DNA of 64,000 nt, taken from positions 1 through 64,000 of IMG/VR virus record IMGVR_UViG_3300042475_004859. One strand, 5' to 3'. The notes beneath the pieces are model-generated. The model searched no databases, had not been told where the DNA came from, and saw only the letters and a program-made list of their open reading frames with translations. Positions 43,439 through 51,533 of this stretch are shown here, piece after piece; the first letter of the stretch is position 1, and the number at the start of each line of letters is the position of its first letter. The stretch is from a virus. The position numbers were made by a program, and so were the translations under genes.

Positions 43439-45628
43439 TTAGCTAGATTGACATAATTTATAAACTAATGTTCCTCCAGCATATTGTAACCCATTCGAAG
43501 AATCAAAAACACCGCCAATAGCAAGAAAATCCCCATTATCAGACATATCTAAGCCCCATCCATATTCTCCGCTAGCACTTCCAGTTAATTTTTGATTAAA
43601 ATTCCAACCATTTTGAGCATTACCTGTATATATTAATGTTCCTCCGAAATTATTAATTCCAGCACCGTCTCTTGGGCCGCTCATAGATAAAATTGTTCCA
43701 TTATTATTTACATCAACGTTCCATCCATAATCACCAAACGAATTATTTTTTATAGCTTGTTTTAATTGCCAACCGATTTGAGAGTTACCAGTATAAATAT
43801 ATCCAGATTCTAATGTTCCATCTCCAATAAATAAAACGGTCCCATCATTATTAGAGCTAACACTATAACCAAAAGTAGAAGGGTTTGCCCCGGTAATTGT
43901 TTGTTTTAAAGTCCATCCATTTTGAGAATTTCCAACATAAGCTCTTGCGGCTCCATAGTATAATGGACTACGATCTTCCCTAGGTGATCCGATTAATATA
44001 ACATTTCCATTGCTACTTATACTTACATCAAAGCCAAACTGGTCAAATGCTTGAAAATTATTAAATTTTAATTGGTCTCTTAAAGTCCATCCATTTTGCG
44101 GATTACCCACATAAATCATTGCATACCCCCCACCTATTAAAGGATCATTTACAAAACCATATGGCGCACCAACAACAATTACACTAGCATCATTATTAGC
44201 ATGAATACGATAACCAAAAGTACCCCCTAAACCAGTAATTGATTGTTTTATGCTCCATCCATTTTGTTCATTTCCGGTATAAATTTTAATTGATCCATTT
44301 ATAGTTTCAAAACTATTTGTAATTAAAACTGTACCACTATTATCACTTGCAATACTTTGGCCTATAGCAGAATTAGAGAAATTTCCTTCAATTTTTTGTT
44401 TAAAACCCCAATTTTGACCTTGTGTTCCAGTATATATAAGTACCGCACCATAGTCTCCACCACCACCAAAATCATAATAAGGCCCACCTATGAATAAAAC
44501 CGTTCCATTCGTATTTATTTTAGCAGAAGTCCCGAATCTAGCTTCCGCACGATCCCCCATAATTTTCTGAGTTAAACAGTATAATCCTTGAGAAGAGCTG
44601 CTCGATGAAGAGCTGCTCGACGACGAACTGCTCGACGACGAACTACTCGACGACGAACTGCTCGACGACGAACTGCTCGACGACGAACTGCTCGAAGAAC
44701 TTATTGATAAATTTTTATTAAGTTTAACAAATCTGTCTACAGGCTGGTTATTAAATACAGTAAATGAACCACCCACGTAAATATTGTTATTATCAGCATC
44801 AATAGCAAAAACTTCTTTTTTAGGACCACCAAAGTCACAACAGCCAATTTTATTTTCTATAAAATTAATTAAATTAAATGGGTTCGAGTTAATTATTCCG
44901 ATGTTTCTACTATAACCATTACCAACTTTTGAATCTAAAGTTGTTTGTAATATAAGCGAATTATCAATCTGTTGTTGCCCTGAATTAGAAGTAATAATTG
45001 TAAATTCATCTAAAGCGTCATGTTGAACTGTATTACTAAAAATAGAGAATACTAAATCTATAGAAACTAAAGGGTCTTTTTCTAAAATTTCTATTAATAA
45101 AACTTGCTGATAATCATTATAACATTTATTTCCATTTGCTGAAATTAAAATTGATCCTGGACCAACTCTTTTTGTAAATATTCTATAAACATTTTTTGAT
45201 AATTCTGTTATTGTAAAATAATCTAAATTTAAAGGCAATAAAGAAATTTCTAACTCACTGTCTAAAGAAAACCTAACATCAAAAAATTTTTCATCAATCT
45301 TTTTTTTCACATCATTAATTAACACGGGCCCATCTTTTGTTAATTCCTCTATTATTAATTTTTGATTAGATGGTTCTACATATAAAGATCGACAAATTTC
45401 TAACTCTTCAAACTCGTCTGTCCCCAATTGTTTAGCAAATATATCTGTAGCCCCAGCACAAACAATAGATACAAAACCATATTCATTTACTCTCGCTACG
45501 GATTCATCGCTAACTCTATATAATATTTTTCCAGGATTTGTACTTTTAACGTTTAAACTGAACTCTGGAGATGAAACTTCTTTCAAATCTATAAAAGGAA
45601 AATCAATAGTTGGAAAAGTTTTATACAT
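43439..45628 (-). CDS. Modular fibre protein: Ig-like, delta-60, polyserine, FG-GAP-like repeats
   Basis: 729 residues. Residues about 12-60 are a Big2/Ig-like segment (LYRVSDESVARVNEYGFVSIVCAG). A delta-60 unit (NIYVGGSFTVFNNQPVDRFVKL) lies at about 286, then 37 consecutive Ser (44591-44701). The C-terminal 350 residues are about seven repeats of a propeller type (YTGNEQNGWSIKQ, YVGNSQNGWTLKQTI, YTGNSQIGWQLKQ) shared with the gene at 38918. Its original C-terminus may have been exchanged, since a foreign gene end follows its stop codon. Adhesin or fibre role. Confidence 0.75.
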   Translation of the reverse strand: MYKTFPTIDFPFIDLKEVSSPEFSLNVKSTNPGKILYRVSDESVARVNEYGFVSIVCAGATDIFAKQLGTDEFEELEICRSLYVEPSNQKLIIEELTKDGPVLINDVKKKIDEKFFDVRFSLDSELEISLLPLNLDYFTITELSKNVYRIFTKRVGPGSILISANGNKCYNDYQQVLLIEILEKDPLVSIDLVFSIFSNTVQHDALDEFTIITSNSGQQQIDNSLILQTTLDSKVGNGYSRNIGIINSNPFNLINFIENKIGCCDFGGPKKEVFAIDADNNNIYVGGSFTVFNNQPVDRFVKLNKNLSISSSSSSSSSSSSSSSSSSSSSSSSSSSSSSSSSSSSSQGLYCLTQKIMGDRAEARFGTSAKINTNGTVLFIGGPYYDFGGGGDYGAVLIYTGTQGQNWGFKQKIEGNFSNSAIGQSIASDNSGTVLITNSFETINGSIKIYTGNEQNGWSIKQSITGLGGTFGYRIHANNDASVIVVGAPYGFVNDPLIGGGYAMIYVGNPQNGWTLRDQLKFNNFQAFDQFGFDVSISSNGNVILIGSPREDRSPLYYGAARAYVGNSQNGWTLKQTITGANPSTFGYSVSSNNDGTVLFIGDGTLESGYIYTGNSQIGWQLKQAIKNNSFGDYGWNVDVNNNGTILSMSGPRDGAGINNFGGTLIYTGNAQNGWNFNQKLTGSASGEYGWGLDMSDNGDFLAIGGVFDSSNGLQYAGGTLVYKLCQSS
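44591..44701 (-). repeat. Polyserine tract, 37 Ser codons in 15-bp units
   Basis: On the coding strand the tract is built mainly of the five-codon unit AGC/AGT-AGT-TCG-TCG-TCG repeated with synonymous changes only. The 15-bp period differs from the 12-bp period of the tract at 47761. Confidence 0.9.
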
Positions 45629-45632
45629 AAAT

Positions 45633-46859
45633 TTATAGTGGATAAGATTCTGGTTTTAAAGTTGCCTGTTTGAAATTAAGAAAATCTGATCCAAGATTTT
45701 TAGGAAAATATGGTAAGATACCAGTTTCACCAATTGTTGAAGATCCAGAACTGATAATAAAATCAGCCTCTTCAAACTCCCCAATCTGAATTAGCGATTC
45801 TGGAATTCCGGTTTTATTTATAAAAGTAAATTTTAGTTTGCCAGCTGTATCCGATTCTGTTTTATTATTATAAAATAACGGTAATGTAAATAACAATTCT
45901 TGTTGAGTCGGGGGAAAAGATCCAGACCAAAATATTCCGCTTTCTAAAGCTAATTGCGAAGCATATTTATAACCATAATCCTCATTAAAAACACCTTGAA
46001 TAATAACATCTATACCATAATCTAAGAAACCCGAACGATTAATAATAAAAGATAAAAATTTATTTTGTTTATTTCCGCTGTATATTCCAGTAGAAAAACT
46101 ATAAAAAGTATTTAAAATACTAACCGCTTCTCCGCTTGAAATTGGTTCATAGTTGATAACTCCTATATATTCTCCGGTCAATAAAAATAAACCAGTATTT
46201 AGAGGATATTTAGAATCGCCAAAATATAACCCCCCACTAATTCTTCCAATATTTTCAAGTTGATTATTATTATTTTGATATAAACTAAATCTTATTAATG
46301 TATTTGTATTATTAGAAGTTAATGATAAACCGAATGGGTAATGCCTATGAGAAATTCCAAATTCGTTAATTACTTTGACATCTTCCCACTCAAAATTTCC
46401 TTCTTGATAAGCTTCGAATTGAGCTGTTCCGACATTATACATAAGAACATCACCTTTTTCTCCAATATTGGCAATATTTGGATTCAATGATCTGTATTTT
46501 ATAGGAAGACCACTACTAGAAAAAGCGTAAGAACTTAAAGAAAAATTGGCTTCTCCTAAATATTTATTCGGAATTAAAAAAAAGTTAATTGATTGTTTTT
46601 TCCTTTTTACATCGATTAAAACAAATTTTTCAACAGGATCCCAGCTAAAATTACCGCGATTAAAAATTTTTACTAGCGTCTTTCCAAAATTTACTATTTG
46701 TACATTTCCATCAGAATCTACATTTAAAACACGATTATTCTGACTTTCGTAAAATAATGGTAAATTGCTATCTACAGTAGCATTTAAATTAAATGGTGGA
46801 TCCATAGTAAACAATTCGTATGTATCGAAAGGTAAAAATATAGTTTGCTCTTGTGCCAT
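45633..46859 (-). CDS. Fibre protein with Ig-like domains
   Basis: 408 residues. Two tandem Big2-like segments occupy about 14-160: FYESQNNRVLNVDSDGNVQIVNFGKTLVKIF, and YRSLNPNIANIGEKGDVLMYNVGTAQFEAY, each with a x-N/S-V/I-x...G...G-T core. The rest is beta-rich without named motifs. It lies 4 nt from the next gene and has a box 11 nt before its ATG. Probably part of a fibre. Confidence 0.55.
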   Translation of the reverse strand: MAQEQTIFLPFDTYELFTMDPPFNLNATVDSNLPLFYESQNNRVLNVDSDGNVQIVNFGKTLVKIFNRGNFSWDPVEKFVLIDVKRKKQSINFFLIPNKYLGEANFSLSSYAFSSSGLPIKYRSLNPNIANIGEKGDVLMYNVGTAQFEAYQEGNFEWEDVKVINEFGISHRHYPFGLSLTSNNTNTLIRFSLYQNNNNQLENIGRISGGLYFGDSKYPLNTGLFLLTGEYIGVINYEPISSGEAVSILNTFYSFSTGIYSGNKQNKFLSFIINRSGFLDYGIDVIIQGVFNEDYGYKYASQLALESGIFWSGSFPPTQQELLFTLPLFYNNKTESDTAGKLKFTFINKTGIPESLIQIGEFEEADFIISSGSSTIGETGILPYFPKNLGSDFLNFKQATLKPESYPL

Positions 46860-46870
46860 ATATTATAATT

Positions 46871-46880
46871 TAATTACACT
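46871..46880 (-). promoter_or_regulatory. Candidate late-type promoter box TAGTGTAATTA
   Basis: Minus strand TAGTGTAATTA, 11 nt before the ATG at 46859; TATAATA lies between. The TAG is the stop of the upstream glycosyltransferase gene. Confidence 0.35.
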
Positions 46881-47721
46881 ATTTATTTTTCAATAAAAAA
46901 TTATTATTTAATAATTTATTATATACATCCGGAAATAAATCTTTAAGTTTATTTTCTATTTTTTTAGCCGTTTCGGGTTTGTTTTTTGCACCCATTAAAT
47001 GGGTATATTTAATTTTATCTTCATACTCGAGAAGTATTTCACCATTTTCTTCATAAGATACCATTGGAATGATTTCTTGTATTTTTATATTAAATTCTTT
47101 TACAAGAACATATAAAGCAAATTGTTCAACAAAAGTACAGTCAATGAATCTAAAGTTATTTTTATAATTATTATTTAAATCTATTCCAAAGTCTGTCCAT
47201 TTTTTAATAAAGTCAATATCTTTAGCATTTATAAATCCACAATTATAACCAGCAAAATCATTTTCTATCAAATGATTTATAAGAAAATCATGTTTATTTT
47301 CATTATTACTTATATAATTTACAAATAATTCTTTATAAAATCCTGGGAAAAAATTATCAAACTCAAAGCTTTGTACAACCAAATTGCTTTCCGTGCCAAT
47401 ATTTAAAACATTTTCCCACAAAAACACATCATGATCGATATGAACAAATGGTTTCTTCTGGTTGTTCATTACATATAACTTCGGTACAGCCCATCGGTCA
47501 ATTGATAAAGAGTTACAGTATATATTTAGTATTTCTGTATTAAAACTTACATCATCAAGAATTCTACTTAAAATAAATTTTCCGTAATAATCTGTATAAA
47601 TAATTATTTTTGAAGCGTAATTTTTGCTTAAAGAAACAGATAACAATAAATTAATAATATTATTATATAAATTATTTTTTAAAAAATATGGTTTTGTCCA
47701 AAAAGTATAAACAATTTTCAT
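46879..47721 (-). CDS. GT-A glycosyltransferase (DUF6734-like) inside the fibre block
   Basis: 280 residues. It opens MKIVYTFWTKPYFLK. HIDHDVFLW at about 94-102 is a DxD metal/nucleotide-sugar motif, FAGYNCGFINAKD resembles the GT-A acceptor/donor loop, and THLMGAKNKP lies near the end. The gene begins directly at the stop of the giant gene upstream (TAAATG) and so is translated from the same mRNA. Its position between two polyserine proteins suggests it may glycosylate a fibre, but that is inference. Confidence 0.7.
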   Translation of the reverse strand: MKIVYTFWTKPYFLKNNLYNNIINLLLSVSLSKNYASKIIIYTDYYGKFILSRILDDVSFNTEILNIYCNSLSIDRWAVPKLYVMNNQKKPFVHIDHDVFLWENVLNIGTESNLVVQSFEFDNFFPGFYKELFVNYISNNENKHDFLINHLIENDFAGYNCGFINAKDIDFIKKWTDFGIDLNNNYKNNFRFIDCTFVEQFALYVLVKEFNIKIQEIIPMVSYEENGEILLEYEDKIKYTHLMGAKNKPETAKKIENKLKDLFPDVYNKLLNNNFLLKNK

Positions 47722-50700
47722 TTAGTTCAAAAATTCCATGCCAAGACCCTGAGCGCCAGCAGAGCTCGACGAGCTACTCGACGAGCTACTCGACGAGCTA
47801 CTCGACGAACTACTCGACGAACTACTCGACGAGCTACTCGACGAGCTACTCGACGAGCTACTCGACGAACTACTTGACGAACTACTTGACGAGCTACTCG
47901 ACGAACTACTCGACGAACTACTTGACGAACTACTTGACGAACTACTTGACGAGCTGCTACATATATAGCAATTACCTGCACCAGCAAAAGGTCCGAAATC
48001 AAAGTCTCTTTGACCTGTATATAAATAGCACTCTTGGTCTATACATACAAAATAATCTTCACTTGAGGAAGACGAACATCTTATTCCCAAGGATAAACAA
48101 CAATTATAAATATAATCACCACATGGATTTGTAATACGAACATTTGTAATTCCGAAATGGGGACTATTATTTCCTGGGGATGGCCTGATTGCTACAAAAA
48201 ATGGTTTTTGATTACCATCACCATCTTTATCTCCGAAGATTTTACGACTTGTTTCTTCGCTAATAATAGCTGAACTATATCTATCATAAGGACCATTATA
48301 AGGATATGGTCCAGGACCATTATCTTCTGGACCGCTTGCATTGTTTAGATTCGCATTTAAAACTAATACACCACTTATTATATCTTCTGTAATTACACAT
48401 TCTGGTGCGTAGCCTATATATATATCAAATTTAGCTCTATTACAAACATGACCCCCACCACATGGAGCACCTGGGAGTTCGTCGCATGGACAAGGGCCGT
48501 TTTCTTCATTACATTCGACCGCTTTACAAGGATCTAAATCACCATTTCCAACGCTATCAGAAGGTCCAGATGGATCTGCATTTCCAGTACACATTATGGT
48601 AGATTCTGGAGGGTTATTACGACTAAATAAGTGAAGATAAATTGCTTCAACAGTATGATTTGCTAAAGTATCAGAAGCACATCCAGGATCACAAGAAGAC
48701 GAAGAAGAAACGCAGTCAATTTCTTCATAAAAATTATTTTCCGTAGGGATTTGACTACCAGAAGAAATAATATAAGCTTTCCCTCGATAAACAAATTCAT
48801 CTTTTCCAGAAATATATGTGAAAGGGGCTCCAAACAACCAATTATCATTATCATTAGATAAACTATAACCCAGCCCATTAAAAGGTGGTATACATAAAGT
48901 ATTGTTATATATATTTTTAATATTATAACTAATCTTTCCGCTATTTAAAAATATTGGTTCTACATCTTCAACAATAAGATTCGCATTTACTTTTAATTCT
49001 GCCGCCGCGTTACCACCATAACTTAATAATTCTAAAGATAAAGATTGCCCACTACTAAGATTTCTAGTATAAGGACGAATAGTATGAGCTCCATTACCAC
49101 TTGTATTTCCACTGCAAACATTACTGTAAAATGGATATCGACCACTTTCATAAACAAAACCATTAATTACCAAATCATCATCAACACTACCAGTGATAGT
49201 TAACCTTAATCTTCCATTTAAATTATTTGTATAATTTCTTAATAAAAATTTTGAACAAGTACCATTTTCATTTCCACTGAAAAAAGATAAATTTTCAACA
49301 AAAAAGTTTTCAATAGTAGTAAAATTTCTTTTTCCGGTATCAAATATATATCCACTTATAAAATAAACAGAATTTTCAGACGGACTACCATAATATAAAA
49401 AATTGTTTTGCTCATTCAAGGCGAAACTCATTCCATAATTCGGCACCAAATAATTTAAATTATAAACTTGTAAAAATGGACTAGTTCTGTATATATTTAA
49501 AATACCGCTATTTAAATAAGGCACTCCATATAGAAATCCAGAACCATTTTTAGACATATAAGTATATTGACTAAAATGATATTTTTTTCTTAAATCTAGG
49601 CTGGGAGAAACGTCTTCTCGAATAATTGATTCAAGAGTATTATTATTATAATAATGAATATTAAATTTTTGAGGAGATAATTCCGATATAATATATTTAC
49701 CCCCATTATCACTAATAGAAACACTATCGCCAAAAAAAGTATTTTCATCTTGACTTGATAAAACATTATTTGGAACCCAATTCGAGTCCTGTTTATTATA
49801 AATGAAAACTTTCGATTTGCTTAAACTTTTATTTTTATTAATGTCCAAAATTTTAAAATCATATCTATTAATCCACGTGTTTCCATAATCTTTCGAAATA
49901 GAAATAGCTGGAATATCACTAAAATTTATATGTCCAATGCCAATTTGATATTCTCCATTATAACTAATAATTTGGTCAGATAATTCTACAGCATTAACAT
50001 TTTTGTCTGTGAACGATAGCCCAAAATCGTTAGATACAGATACAGTATCGGAGAATTCTTTGGTTAAAAATTGGAATTGTACATTATTACTCACACTTAT
50101 TCCAATACCACCCCCCAAATTTAATTTTTCTATAAACCATGTATTTCCATAGTCTGTGGATCTAAATAAATGACCCGGAGAGCTACCTGCCATATCACCA
50201 TAGTAAGATGTCGCATATTGGTCTTTTCCATTATTAAAAATTTTAACAGATGTTGTTATATAACCACTAGGCAAAACCTTTTCCGTCCAACTTTGCCCAT
50301 AATCTTCTGATACAAATAAACTAAAATAACTTCCAGCAATTTGATATTTTCCATCCGTACTCATGTCTAAACATGAATTTATTAATAAGCTAGGAAATCT
50401 TGTTCGCCAGCTTTCTCCAAAATTGTTTGAATTACGAATTTTATATCTTAAGCTAGATTCTCTAATTGTTGTTAGTTGATATCTACCATCATCACTAAGA
50501 ATAATATTTTTTATGTTAGTATTTGATCTATCAAAATGATCATCTTTTTGAGACCATGTTTCTCCGAAATTATTTGAAACATATACATGACCACTATTAG
50601 GAATTGCAACTTGGTAACGACCATCTCCATTTATAGCGACAGACTGCCAATACCTATCATTTTCTTTTTTATTCCAGGTGATTCCAGTATTGTTTGAAAT

Positions 50701-51462
50701 ATAGAGTTTATCTAAACCCGTAGTAATTGCTATTTGATACTGCCCAACTTGATATTGATTCGATAAGACATTAAAACCTGGAGCCCCGACAATTAGCCTA
50801 TTACCATTTTTATCGGTATCTATTGAATACCCGAAGTTTGCATTATATTCTCCGAAACCGCTAAGAATAGTCTCTAATAACCATTCTTCAGCGCTCGTTT
50901 CATTGTTTCCAGACTTATTGAAAACGTATACTGCCCCATAACCACTTTCATATAAGAAAGTATTATTAACATTATTTACTCCACCATAAAATGGTTCACT
51001 AACAAATAATCTATTTCCACTATAGTTTAAAACTATATTATGACCAAAATGACCGAAAGGAGAAGATCCATACAATTTCTTGGTTAGCTCCCAATCCGTT
51101 CCAGAAATATGTTTATAAATATAAACAGCTCCCACATTTTTTTTATTATCGTTCAAGTTTTCTTGTGGAGCGGAAATGGCAACATAATTTCCTGAATTAA
51201 TATCTACATCAAATCCATAATAATTAAAATTTTGTTGAGGCCCCCAAAAGAAATTACCAGTTGGAATTTTTGGTCTACCAGCTAGATCATGCAATCGCTT
51301 TGGAGAAAACGGGTCTGTAGCGCAACCACTATCACAAGACAAATGATACCTAAAGAATTTTGTATTACAACTTGTAATACAATCAATATCATTAATTATA
51401 TAATTTCCACTAAAATAGTCACCACCTATTTTAACGAGCTCCCCTTGTAAAAAATTATTCAT
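47722..51462 (-). CDS. Giant fibre protein with BNR-like and FG-GAP-like repeats and 66-Ser terminus
   Basis: 1246 residues. N-terminal FG-GAP-like repeats contain GNRLFVSEPFYGG and GNRLIVGAPGFN. The middle has repeated Asp-box (BNR-like) units: SNNTGITWNKKENDR, SNNFGETWSQKDDHF, SEDYGQSWTEK, STDYGNTWFIEK, SKDYGNTWINRY. Further on is a compact module (SVDDDLVINGFVYESGRYPFYSN...GAHTIRP) shared with the gene at 58404, then a Cys-rich section (CKAVECNEENGPCPC). The C-terminus is 66 Ser followed by AGAQGLGMEFLN. Asp boxes occur in glycan-binding propellers. A surface-binding role is likely. Confidence 0.75.
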   Translation of the reverse strand: MNNFLQGELVKIGGDYFSGNYIINDIDCITSCNTKFFRYHLSCDSGCATDPFSPKRLHDLAGRPKIPTGNFFWGPQQNFNYYGFDVDINSGNYVAISAPQENLNDNKKNVGAVYIYKHISGTDWELTKKLYGSSPFGHFGHNIVLNYSGNRLFVSEPFYGGVNNVNNTFLYESGYGAVYVFNKSGNNETSAEEWLLETILSGFGEYNANFGYSIDTDKNGNRLIVGAPGFNVLSNQYQVGQYQIAITTGLDKLYISNNTGITWNKKENDRYWQSVAINGDGRYQVAIPNSGHVYVSNNFGETWSQKDDHFDRSNTNIKNIILSDDGRYQLTTIRESSLRYKIRNSNNFGESWRTRFPSLLINSCLDMSTDGKYQIAGSYFSLFVSEDYGQSWTEKVLPSGYITTSVKIFNNGKDQYATSYYGDMAGSSPGHLFRSTDYGNTWFIEKLNLGGGIGISVSNNVQFQFLTKEFSDTVSVSNDFGLSFTDKNVNAVELSDQIISYNGEYQIGIGHINFSDIPAISISKDYGNTWINRYDFKILDINKNKSLSKSKVFIYNKQDSNWVPNNVLSSQDENTFFGDSVSISDNGGKYIISELSPQKFNIHYYNNNTLESIIREDVSPSLDLRKKYHFSQYTYMSKNGSGFLYGVPYLNSGILNIYRTSPFLQVYNLNYLVPNYGMSFALNEQNNFLYYGSPSENSVYFISGYIFDTGKRNFTTIENFFVENLSFFSGNENGTCSKFLLRNYTNNLNGRLRLTITGSVDDDLVINGFVYESGRYPFYSNVCSGNTSGNGAHTIRPYTRNLSSGQSLSLELLSYGGNAAAELKVNANLIVEDVEPIFLNSGKISYNIKNIYNNTLCIPPFNGLGYSLSNDNDNWLFGAPFTYISGKDEFVYRGKAYIISSGSQIPTENNFYEEIDCVSSSSSCDPGCASDTLANHTVEAIYLHLFSRNNPPESTIMCTGNADPSGPSDSVGNGDLDPCKAVECNEENGPCPCDELPGAPCGGGHVCNRAKFDIYIGYAPECVITEDIISGVLVLNANLNNASGPEDNGPGPYPYNGPYDRYSSAIISEETSRKIFGDKDGDGNQKPFFVAIRPSPGNNSPHFGITNVRITNPCGDYIYNCCLSLGIRCSSSSSEDYFVCIDQECYLYTGQRDFDFGPFAGAGNCYICSSSSSSSSSSSSSSSSSSSSSSSSSSSSSSSSSSSSSSSSSSSSSSSSSSSSSSSSSSSSSSSSSSAGAQGLGMEFLN
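47761..47958 (-). repeat. Polyserine tract, 66 Ser codons in 12-bp units
   Basis: About 16 units of the four-codon AGC-TCG-TCG-AGT. Differences between units (AGC/AGT, TCG/TCA) are all synonymous, so serine is kept while the DNA drifts. It makes the antisense frames open. Confidence 0.95.
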
Positions 51463-51533
51463 ATATAATTCTATTATTATATTAATTTATTGTTAATAAT
51501 TATAAATATTATTATTTAAATTTAAAATCAGTT

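Noticed and set aside
47761-47958. Tandem 12-bp repeats considered as a CRISPR array
   Set aside because: There are no spacers and the units are far too short; they encode serine in frame.
47688-48134. Open frames of Ser/Thr/Tyr and Arg/Val repeats opposite and out of frame with the 66-Ser tract (also 47727-48002)
   Set aside because: These are frame shadows of the 12-bp tandem repeat; the real frame is the polyserine end of the gene at 47722.
51463-51533. 71-bp gap before the giant gene at 47722 searched for a promoter
   Set aside because: It is plain AT-rich sequence with many TATAAT-like words and no -35 or GTGTAA box, so no call is made.
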